Assembly (NCBI RefSeq): GCF_004006015.1
Contig: NZ_CP034766.1
Coordinates: 2,885,001 to 2,949,000, forward strand
Reading direction: 5' to 3'
From: Rhodococcus sp. X156
GTDB lineage: Bacteria; Actinomycetota; Actinomycetes; Mycobacteriales; Mycobacteriaceae
DNA length: 64,000 nucleotides
In this document: in pieces, positions 57,626-64,000 of the stretch
Layout of the letters: each line of letters starts with the position of its first letter
Numbering within the stretch: the stretch's first letter is position 1
Made by a program: the position numbers and the translations under genes
The notes under the pieces: generated by a model
The model's input: only the letters and a program-made list of their open reading frames with translations
Told to the model about the DNA's origin: nothing
Database searches by the model: none

Positions 57626-59121
57626 CTGCTTCTTCCTGCGTCGGTGCTCGTGGTGTCGTGGTGCTGGGCCGCCCGGCACTGCCGGATGGCCTCGGACAGG
57701 TGGTCCGCCAGCGGGGTGGCCGACGTCGGCGCACCTGCCGCGGCCAGCTCCGCGGCCAGGGCATGCACGTGGGCTCCGGCGCCAGCGGCGGTCAGCGGGT
57801 CCAACCCGCTGGCGAGCAGGGCGCCGAGCACCCCGGAGAGCACGTCCCCCGAGCCGGCGGTCGCTGCCCACCCACCGGCGGCGACGTTGACCAGCGCGTC
57901 GCCGGCGGGGGTGGCGATGATGGTGGTGGAACCCTTGAGCAGCACCGTGGCGTCCAGGCGCCGGGCGGCCGCGCGCACCGCACCCAGGCGGTCGGGGCCG
58001 ACGTCACCGCCCACCAGGCGGGCGAACTCCCCCGCGTGCGGAGTCAGCAGCACCGGCGCGGTGCGCCGGGCCAACAGCTCGGGGTGCTCGGCGAGCACCG
58101 TGGTGCCGTCGGCGTCCACCAGCACGGGCACCCCTGCGGCGAGGACGTGCTCCAGCACGGCGACGGACTCCGCCCCCGTGCCCAGGCCGGGACCCACCAC
58201 CCAGGCCTGCACCCGACCAGCGTCGGCGACGCTGCTGACCGCCACCACCTCGGGCCGGTGCGCCAGCACCGCGTCCGCTCCGGTGCCGGCGTAGCGCACC
58301 ATCCCCGAGGTGGCGGCCACCGCACCGGAGGTGGCGAGCACCGCGGCGCCGGGGTACTGCGCGGAGCCGGCGGCCACCCCGACCACACCCTGGCTGTACT
58401 TGTCGTCCTCGCGGCCCGGCACCGGCCACAGTCGGCCCACCTCGGCCCGCTCCAGGCTGCCCAGCGTGGCCGGCGGCAGCTCCAGCCCCAGCGGCACCAG
58501 CTCCACCCGTCCGCAGTGGCTCGCGGCGAGCAGGTGCACCGGCTTGCGGGAGCCGAAGGTCACCGTCACCGCGGCGCGCACGGCTGACCCCTGCACCACG
58601 CCGGTGTCGGGGTGGACGCCGCTGGGCAGGTCCACCGCGACGATGGGCGCCCGCACCGCCGCGACCAGCGCTGCCGCGGTGGGGCGCAGGCCTCCGCTGG
58701 CCCCCAGGCCCACGATGCCGTCGACCACCAGGTCGGCCTCCGCCACTCCGGCCGTGTCCACCAGCTCAGGGACCGGCACCTCGGGGTCCTCCGGCGCAGT
58801 CACCACCTGCCCGCCGGCGAGCAGGAAGGCTCGCAGGGCAGCTGCGTGGGTCTTGTCCGGGGACAGCAGGACCGCGCGCACCCCCACTCCCCGCCGCTGC
58901 AGGAAGTGCCCCGCCCACAGGGCGTCGCCACCGTTGCCGCCGGCGCCGACCAGCAGCACCACCTGCCGCCCGCTCGCACCACCGCAGCGCGTGCGCAGCT
59001 CGGCGAGCACCGTGGTGGCGAGGCCGAAGGCGGCCCGACGCATCAGCGCGTTCTCCGGGGTGCGAGCGAGGACGGCTCCCTCGGCGGCCCGGACGGCTGC
59101 TACGTCGTGCGCCTCAAGCAC
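57622..59121 (-). CDS. nnrD: Bifunctional NAD(P)HX epimerase/ADP-dependent dehydratase
   Basis: Repairs hydrated NAD(P)H. The N-terminal YjeF epimerase domain (about 1-210) has [21 protein letters not shown] and the acidic [26 protein letters not shown]. The C-terminal ribokinase-like dehydratase domain (about 225-485) has [33 protein letters not shown] and the catalytic [18 protein letters not shown]. At 499 residues both halves are full length. The GTG at 59121 is 38 bases after glmS. It overlaps alr by 4 bases. Confidence 0.95.
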   Translation of the reverse strand: MLEAHDVAAVRAAEGAVLARTPENALMRRAAFGLATTVLAELRTRCGGASGRQVVLLVGAGGNGGDALWAGHFLQRRGVGVRAVLLSPDKTHAAALRAFLLAGGQVVTAPEDPEVPVPELVDTAGVAEADLVVDGIVGLGASGGLRPTAAALVAAVRAPIVAVDLPSGVHPDTGVVQGSAVRAAVTVTFGSRKPVHLLAASHCGRVELVPLGLELPPATLGSLERAEVGRLWPVPGREDDKYSQGVVGVAAGSAQYPGAAVLATSGAVAATSGMVRYAGTGADAVLAHRPEVVAVSSVADAGRVQAWVVGPGLGTGAESVAVLEHVLAAGVPVLVDADGTTVLAEHPELLARRTAPVLLTPHAGEFARLVGGDVGPDRLGAVRAAARRLDATVLLKGSTTIIATPAGDALVNVAAGGWAATAGSGDVLSGVLGALLASGLDPLTAAGAGAHVHALAAELAAAGAPTSATPLADHLSEAIRQCRAAQHHDTTSTDAGRSR

Positions 59122-59159
59122 GCGATGTCACTCCCGGACTGCTCGTTGCGCGCGCGAGG

Positions 59160-61022
59160 TCATTCCACGGTCACCGACTTGGCCAGGTTGCGCGGCTTGT
59201 CCACGTCGTACCCGCGGGCCTGCGCCACCTCGGCGGCGAAGACCTGCAGCGGCACCGTGGACACCAACGGCTGCAGCAGCGTGGGCACGGCCGGGATCTC
59301 GATCAGGTCGTCGGCGTAGGGACGCACCGTCTCGTCGCCCTCCTCGGCGATCACCACGGTGCGCGCCCCGCGCGCCTGGATCTCCCGGATGTTGCTCATC
59401 ATCTTGGAGTGCAGCAGCGGCCGACTCTTGGGCGAGGGCATCACCACGATGACCGGCAGGTCGTCCTCGATCAGCGCGATGGGACCGTGCTTGAGCTCAC
59501 CGGCCGCGAAGCCCTCGGCGTGCATGTAGGCGAGCTCCTTCAGCTTGAGCGCACCCTCCAGCGCCACTGGGTACCCCACGTGGCGCCCCAGGAACAGCAC
59601 GGCGGGGGCGTTGACCAGCTCACGGGCCAGCGCACGGACCGGCTCCACCGTCTTGAGCACCCGAGCGATCGCGTCGGGCATGGCCTCCAGCTCGGCGAAC
59701 TCCCGCGCCACCTCGTCGGGATACTTGGTCCCCCGCGCCTGCGCCAGCGCCAGACCCACCAGGTAGCTCGCGGTGATCTGGGCCAGGAAGCACTTGGTGG
59801 AGGCCACCCCGATCTCCGGGCCGGCCCGGGTGTAGAGCACGGCGTCAGCCTCGCGCGGGATCTGGGCGCCGTTGGTGTTGCACACCGCCAGCACGCGAGC
59901 CTTCTGGTCCTTGGCGTGCCGCACTGCCTCGAGGGTGTCGGCGGTCTCGCCGGACTGGGAGATCGCCACCACCAGCGTGGAGCGGTCCAGCACCGGGTCG
60001 CGGTAGCGGAACTCGCTCGCCAACTCCACCTCGACGGGCAGGCGCGTCCAGTGCTCGATGGCGTACTTGGCGAGCAGCCCAGCGTGGTAGGCCGTCCCGC
60101 AGGCCACCACGAAGACCTTGTCCACGTCACGCAGGTCGCCGTCGCTGATGCGCTGCTCGTCCAGCACGATGCGGTTGTCGACGAAGTGCCCCAGCAGGGT
60201 GTTGGCCACCGCTGCCGGCTGCTCCTCGATCTCCTTGAGCATGAAGTAGTCGTGGCCGCCCTTCTCGACGGCCTCCAGGTCCCAGTCCACGTGGAACGGA
60301 CGGGTCTCCACGTCGTTGCCGGCGAAGTCGGTGACGTGGTAGCCCTCGGCGGTGACCACCACCACCTGGTCCTGGCCCAGCTCGACCGCGTCACGCGTGT
60401 AGGTGAAGAAGGCGGCGACGTCGGAGGCCACAAAGGTCTCGCCCTTGCCCACTCCCACCACCAGCGGGGTGGCGCGGCGAGCGGCGACGATGGTGTCCGG
60501 GTGGTCGGCGTGGGTGAAGACCAGGGTGTAGGCGCCCTCCAGCCGGCGGCAGACGGCGCGCACGGAGGCCGGGAAGTCGCCGGCACTCTCCCCGGCGGCG
60601 TAGGCCCGGGCCACCAGGTGCGCGGCGGTCTCGGAGTCGGTGTCGCTCTGCAGCTCGACGCCGGCGCTCTCCAGCTCCTCCCGCAGGTCCACGAAGTTCT
60701 CGATGATGCCGTTGTGCACCACCCCGACCTTGGCGGTGGCATCGACGTGGGGGTGGGCGTTGCGGTCGGTGGGCTTGCCGTGGGTGGCCCAGCGGGTGTG
60801 CCCCATCCCGGTGGTGCCGGCGAACGCGCCGTCAGCGTGGGTGGTCAGCTGGGCCTCCAGGTTGGCCAGCGCGCCAGCCTTGCGGTCGACGATGGTGTGA
60901 CCCGCGCCGTCCACCACGGCGATACCGGCGGAGTCGTAGCCGCGGTACTCCATTCGCCGCAGCCCTTCCATGACTACCTCAGCCGCCTGGCGATGGCCCA
61001 CGTACCCCACGATTCCGCACAT
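59160..61022 (-). CDS. glmS: Glutamine-fructose-6-phosphate aminotransferase
   Basis: Makes glucosamine-6-phosphate for cell-wall precursors. It has 620 residues. The catalytic Cys2 is exposed in MCGIVGYVG after Met removal, with GHTRWATHG and NGIIENF in the glutaminase domain. Two SIS domains carry ACGTAYHAGLLAKY, AISQSGETADTLEA, GPEIGVASTKCFLAQ and GHVGYPVALEGALKLKELAYMHAEGFAAGELKHGP (in parts). It ends KSVTVE, as is canonical. The start is fixed by the Cys2 requirement: ATG 61022, with AGAGG unusually close upstream. It leads the minus-strand operon down to tsaD. No glmS ribozyme is seen upstream. Confidence 0.97.
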   Translation of the reverse strand: MCGIVGYVGHRQAAEVVMEGLRRMEYRGYDSAGIAVVDGAGHTIVDRKAGALANLEAQLTTHADGAFAGTTGMGHTRWATHGKPTDRNAHPHVDATAKVGVVHNGIIENFVDLREELESAGVELQSDTDSETAAHLVARAYAAGESAGDFPASVRAVCRRLEGAYTLVFTHADHPDTIVAARRATPLVVGVGKGETFVASDVAAFFTYTRDAVELGQDQVVVVTAEGYHVTDFAGNDVETRPFHVDWDLEAVEKGGHDYFMLKEIEEQPAAVANTLLGHFVDNRIVLDEQRISDGDLRDVDKVFVVACGTAYHAGLLAKYAIEHWTRLPVEVELASEFRYRDPVLDRSTLVVAISQSGETADTLEAVRHAKDQKARVLAVCNTNGAQIPREADAVLYTRAGPEIGVASTKCFLAQITASYLVGLALAQARGTKYPDEVAREFAELEAMPDAIARVLKTVEPVRALARELVNAPAVLFLGRHVGYPVALEGALKLKELAYMHAEGFAAGELKHGPIALIEDDLPVIVVMPSPKSRPLLHSKMMSNIREIQARGARTVVIAEEGDETVRPYADDLIEIPAVPTLLQPLVSTVPLQVFAAEVAQARGYDVDKPRNLAKSVTVE

Positions 61023-61107
61023 ACCTCTGAGACTACTGGCGCTGCCGTCCGTTGCTGAGCACCACACCCAGGGTGAGCCAGTGACAAATCGGATACCGTC
61101 ACTGCCC

Positions 61108-61989
61108 GTGGCCCGAACCAAGCACACCCCAGAAGACGCGAAGAACCTGATCAAGGCCCTGAGCCGGCGTGGTCCGCACCGGGTGCTGCGCGGAGACCTG
61201 GCCCTGGCCGGCCTGCCGGGCGTGGTGCTCACCCCCGAGGAGGGCCTCGGACTGCCCGCGGTGGCCTTTGGGCACGAGTGGCTGCAGCCGGTGTCGCGCT
61301 ACCTCGGCACGCTGCAGCACCTCGCCTCCTGGGGCATCGTGGCCGCCGCACCCGCCACCCAGCGCGGCCCCGTGCCGTCCCACCTGAAGATGGCCGCCGA
61401 CCTCGCCACCGCGCTGGAGATCTGCAGCAGCGTCCGGCTCGGCCCCGGCGAGATCAGCGTGCAGCCCGACCGCCTGGCCGTGGCCGGCCACGGCATGGGG
61501 GCGGGCGCTGCCGTGCTGGCCGCGCGGCGCAACCCGGCGCTGAAGGCCGTCGCCGGCTTCGCCCCCGCGGACACCAGTCCGTCCGCAGTGCAGGCGGCCC
61601 AGGACTGCCGAGCGCCGGCGCTGCTGCTCAGCACCCCCCGCGACGAGAAGACCCCCGGCGACAGCGACGCCGAGCGCATCGCGCGCGCCTGGGCCGGCCC
61701 CGTGTCGCTGCGAGAGGTGGCGAAGGCCAACGACCTGGGCCTCACCGAGGGCTGGCACTGGACCAACCCGGTGATCGACGGCCGCCCGGAGCGCAAGACC
61801 CAGGCACTGGTGCGGGCGCTGTTCACTGGTTTCCTGCTCGCCACCCTCACCGGCGACGACCGTTACGCCGAGCTGGCCTCGCCCGAGGCCGTGCTGCCCG
61901 GCGCACGCGTCGTGGACCTCACCGCGGAGAAGGACGAGCAGCACCACGCACCCAGCATCGGCAACCTGATCAGCGCAGCCAGGAGCTGA
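61108..61989 (+). CDS. Predicted dienelactone hydrolase/alpha-beta hydrolase family protein
   Basis: A 293-residue cytosolic alpha/beta hydrolase-like protein. The core shows LPAVAFGHEWLQPVSRYLGTLQHLASWGIVAAAPATQRGP (strand-turn-helix of the fold), LAVAGHGMGAGAAVLAAR (nucleophile elbow with His-Gly-Met in place of the usual Ser), and APALLLSTPRDEKTPGD. Because the elbow lacks the usual Ser or Cys nucleophile, classical hydrolase activity is doubtful. The GTG at 61108 is preferred (ARTKHTPEDAK follows); GTG 61081 is possible. GGATACCGT just upstream may be the -10 element of a nearly leaderless transcript. It is divergent from glmS. Confidence 0.72.
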   Translation: MARTKHTPEDAKNLIKALSRRGPHRVLRGDLALAGLPGVVLTPEEGLGLPAVAFGHEWLQPVSRYLGTLQHLASWGIVAAAPATQRGPVPSHLKMAADLATALEICSSVRLGPGEISVQPDRLAVAGHGMGAGAAVLAARRNPALKAVAGFAPADTSPSAVQAAQDCRAPALLLSTPRDEKTPGDSDAERIARAWAGPVSLREVAKANDLGLTEGWHWTNPVIDGRPERKTQALVRALFTGFLLATLTGDDRYAELASPEAVLPGARVVDLTAEKDEQHHAPSIGNLISAARS

Positions 61990-62221
61990 CCTGCTCGTTG
62001 GCGTCCAGCTCGTCCAGCTCCGGACCGACCCGGGGCGTCCCGCTGGGGCCAACCCAGGTGTCTGCCGGTGCGCTCAGCGCCGCCTGCGCCCGGGCGTCGA
62101 TCGCCTCTGTCGACCGGGTCGTGGCCGCTCTGCTGGCGGCCCACCGGGCCAGGGCTGCCGTCACGGCCTCGTCGCGACGGGTGGCGATCTCCGCGTACCG
62201 ACGGGCTACCTCGTCGCTCAT
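61970..62221 (-). CDS. Small hypothetical protein coupled to the WXG-like gene
   Basis: An 83-residue soluble protein. The N-terminal 45 residues form one amphipathic helix rich in Ala/Arg/Glu (SDEVARRYAEIATRRDEAVTAALARWAAS), and the C-terminal half is polar and acidic (VGPELDELDANEQVSSW). I recognise no family. The ATG at 62221 overlaps the stop of the upstream WXG-like gene (ATGA), so it is co-translated and probably functions with it, perhaps as a small chaperone or partner. Its end overlaps the convergent hydrolase gene by 20 bases. Confidence 0.7.
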   Translation of the reverse strand: MSDEVARRYAEIATRRDEAVTAALARWAASRAATTRSTEAIDARAQAALSAPADTWVGPSGTPRVGPELDELDANEQVSSWLR

Positions 62222-64000
62222 GAGTGCTCCTGCCCGGCCTCGCCCCGGTCCCGGGTGGGATCGGAGCCTGCCGACGCGGCGGTGCCCGGGGTGAGGGCCG
62301 AGCCCACGCTGGTCCACGCACCCTCGTCCCGCTGGTTCTCCACGATCCACTGGTCGCCGCTGATCGCTGGGGTGAGCTCGTCCTGACGGTGCAGCGCCGC
62401 CATCGGGGCGCTGGCACCCACCCACTCGGCGGCCACCGAGTCGACCCCGGTGCCGGAGCCACCGCTGGCCGCGACGGCGCCCGTGCCGGCGTCCGTCCGC
62501 GCCGGCACATCCGCGGGTCCACCGGCAGAAGCACCCTCCGCCGCGCCGCCGCCGGAGCCAGCACCGGCCGCGCGCACCTGTCCGACCTCGTCCTCGGGAG
62601 GTGCCGCCGGGTTTGCCGTGGCGTCAAGCGCCCCACCTGTGCTGGAGACGCCCCCCACCTGCGTCCCCTCCGCACTGGTGCCCGTGCCAGCGGGCCTGAC
62701 GGCGTCCGCCGCACCGGACTCGCCCAGGCTGAGCAGCCCGTCGGCCGGCATCGCCGCGCGGGTACCGACCGCCCACTGCGTCGACCCCATGGTCTGCCCC
62801 CAGCCATCGGCGTCGGACGAGGTGCGCCCACCTCCGACGAAGCCGTCCGGCCCACCGGTCCCGCTCGGCGCCACTGGACTGTGCGAGCCCGGGGCCGCCG
62901 GACCAGTCACCCCGGGTCCGGGGAGCGCGGGCAAGGCACCGGGAGTGCCGCTGAACGGGTGCCCCTCGGCGGCACCGGCCACCGCGGTGACGCTGCGGTA
63001 GAGGTCTCGCACGGCGGTGTCGGTGCTGGCGCACACCTCGGTGAGCAGGCGCCACCTCGACTCCACGTCGGGGATGAACACGGTGGTCACGAAGTCACGG
63101 CTGCACTGCACCGCCTGGTCCACGAGCCGCTGGAGGTAGGCCTCGGTCTGTCCGGCCAGCGCCTGAGCCACGGAGAGGAGGCCCGCGCCAGACGACAGGC
63201 GCAACCCTGTGTTCGCCACGGCGCCGACCTCGTCACCGGTGGGGCCGACGTCCCCGCCGAACATCTGCAGGATGCGCCCGGCCTGGGGTGCCGAGGTGAC
63301 CGAGTGGCGGTCCTTGGCGAAGCTGATGATCTCGTCGATCTGGCTGGGGGTCTTGCCGCCCACGGTGGCGGCGTAGAGCTCGGCGACGGCGCTCGCCCGG
63401 ACCCGCACGCACTCCTCGATCCCGTCGGCCGCCGGGCCCAGGGCGGCAGCCAGGTCGGCCGTCCGCCCTCGGGCGCTGTCCGCCTCAGTCAGGTACGTGC
63501 GCACGAAGGCGTCTGCTGCCACACCGCCCCGGCCGGTCCAGATGCTCGACACCGCGTCCCAGGCGGCTCGCTGCCGGGCGAGCTCAACGCCCAACCGGTC
63601 CGCTCCCGACGTCATCGTCGCGGCATCGGCGCGCAGGGTGGCGAGGTCGATGTCGCGCTGCTCGTCGTAGAGCTGCACCGCCTTGTCCCGGCTGATGTCG
63701 GAACCGGAGATGCAGCGCTGGTACAGCGGGGCGAAGTGCTCGAAGTACCGCAGCCCCGGCGCCCCCTGGTCGAGGATGTCGTTGGAGCCGGCCGCGCCGA
63801 GCCGTGCCCCCTCCAGCGCCTGACGGCCCTGCTGGCTCTGCACCTCCCGGTGCGCCTGCGCCACCCGCTCCGACAGCTGCTTGGCCTCGACGACCGAGAG
63901 GTGACCGGGCAGGAGCGCAGCCCCCAGACGATCAGCGGCGGCGTACAGCTCGTCATCGTCGGAACCCGGGGCCGCAGCCAGGTAGGACTGCAGCAGGTCT
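62218..64000 (-). CDS. WXG-like/ESX-associated protein, 5' end outside the window (partial)
   Basis: At least 593 residues; the frame is open to the right edge (DLLQSYLAAAPGSDDDELYA at the window end), so the start is missing and an internal GTG at 63864 should not be taken as the start. The first half is helical, with DIDLATLRADAATMTSGADRLGVELARQRAAW followed by VSSIWTGRGG, resembling the helix-WXG-helix hairpin of type VII secretion proteins. A further helical block has AEAYLQRLVDQAVQC-like sequence (here TEAYLQRLVDQAVQC). The second half is a Gly/Ala/Pro/Ser-rich disordered region of about 250 residues. In mycobacteria an ESX-4 locus lies in the same chromosomal region, which fits. The exact role is unknown. 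Confidence 0.68.
   Translation of the reverse strand, partial: DLLQSYLAAAPGSDDDELYAAADRLGAALLPGHLSVVEAKQLSERVAQAHREVQSQQGRQALEGARLGAAGSNDILDQGAPGLRYFEHFAPLYQRCISGSDISRDKAVQLYDEQRDIDLATLRADAATMTSGADRLGVELARQRAAWDAVSSIWTGRGGVAADAFVRTYLTEADSARGRTADLAAALGPAADGIEECVRVRASAVAELYAATVGGKTPSQIDEIISFAKDRHSVTSAPQAGRILQMFGGDVGPTGDEVGAVANTGLRLSSGAGLLSVAQALAGQTEAYLQRLVDQAVQCSRDFVTTVFIPDVESRWRLLTEVCASTDTAVRDLYRSVTAVAGAAEGHPFSGTPGALPALPGPGVTGPAAPGSHSPVAPSGTGGPDGFVGGGRTSSDADGWGQTMGSTQWAVGTRAAMPADGLLSLGESGAADAVRPAGTGTSAEGTQVGGVSSTGGALDATANPAAPPEDEVGQVRAAGAGSGGGAAEGASAGGPADVPARTDAGTGAVAASGGSGTGVDSVAAEWVGASAPMAALHRQDELTPAISGDQWIVENQRDEGAWTSVGSALTPGTAASAGSDPTRDRGEAGQEHS

Noticed and set aside
61023-61107. glmS ribozyme or GlcN6P riboswitch upstream of glmS
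   Set aside because: The gap is under 90 bases and shared with a divergent gene, too short for the ribozyme, and no core motif was seen.

Overview
The window is chromosomal DNA of a very G+C-rich actinobacterium. Gene content and order point to the Mycobacteriales or a close Pseudonocardiaceae-like relative. Blocks match the order recalled for Mycobacterium tuberculosis: chorismate mutase / uvrD1 / M23 peptidase / sucC / sucD / DUF5336 / perM-like / purN / purH (the Rv0948-Rv0957 region) and guaA / choD-like / guaB3 / guaB2 / DUF5319 / rsdA / sigD / Rv3415-like / groEL1 / groES / tsaD / rimI / tsaB / tsaE / alr / nnrD / glmS (the Rv3396-Rv3436 region). No tRNA, rRNA, CRISPR array, insertion sequence or phage gene was seen. 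No stretch longer than 300 bases lacks a gene or a regulatory feature.

Layout. 1-2.5 kb: methionine biosynthesis (metY end, metX), then folD with a small membrane protein. 2.5-5.4 kb: an MfpA-type gyrase-mimicking pentapeptide protein, then a secreted DUF3494 (ice-binding-like) protein paired with a class F sortase. 5.5-20 kb: an accessory and lipid-metabolism zone (FAD dehydrogenase, acyl-CoA ligase, Baeyer-Villiger monooxygenase with a divergent PadR regulator, phosphotransferase/DUF7064-type pair). It is interleaved with the SOS mutasome (dnaE2, imuA', imuB), which has two LexA boxes; imuB carries a frameshift. 20-27 kb: purH/purN, membrane proteins and sucCD. 27-33 kb: membrane proteins, an M23 peptidase and UvrD1. 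33-39 kb: chorismate mutase behind a Phe/Tyr/Trp leader peptide and attenuator, a Ser/Thr kinase, and a PspC-linked two-component system. 38.8-45 kb: guanine nucleotide synthesis (guaA, guaB3, guaB2) around a GMC oxidoreductase. 45-51 kb: sigD with its anti-sigma factor, then groEL1 and groES with a CIRCE operator. 51-61 kb: a TAT-exported phosphoesterase converging on a compact operon from glmS down to tsaD (tRNA t6A modification, ribosomal protein acetylation, D-alanine supply, NAD(P)HX repair). 61-64 kb: a predicted hydrolase and the start of a locus with a WXG-like protein that runs off the window.

Themes. DNA damage tolerance is concentrated here (MfpA, DnaE2, ImuA'/ImuB, UvrD1). The most distinctive signals are the homopolymer frameshift in imuB, the aromatic leader-peptide attenuator before chorismate mutase, the DUF3494/sortase pair with a non-LPXTG tail, a KstR-consensus palindrome before the phosphotransferase gene, a Baeyer-Villiger monooxygenase lacking its signature histidine, and CTG start codons backed by Shine-Dalgarno sequences (purN, probably sigD).
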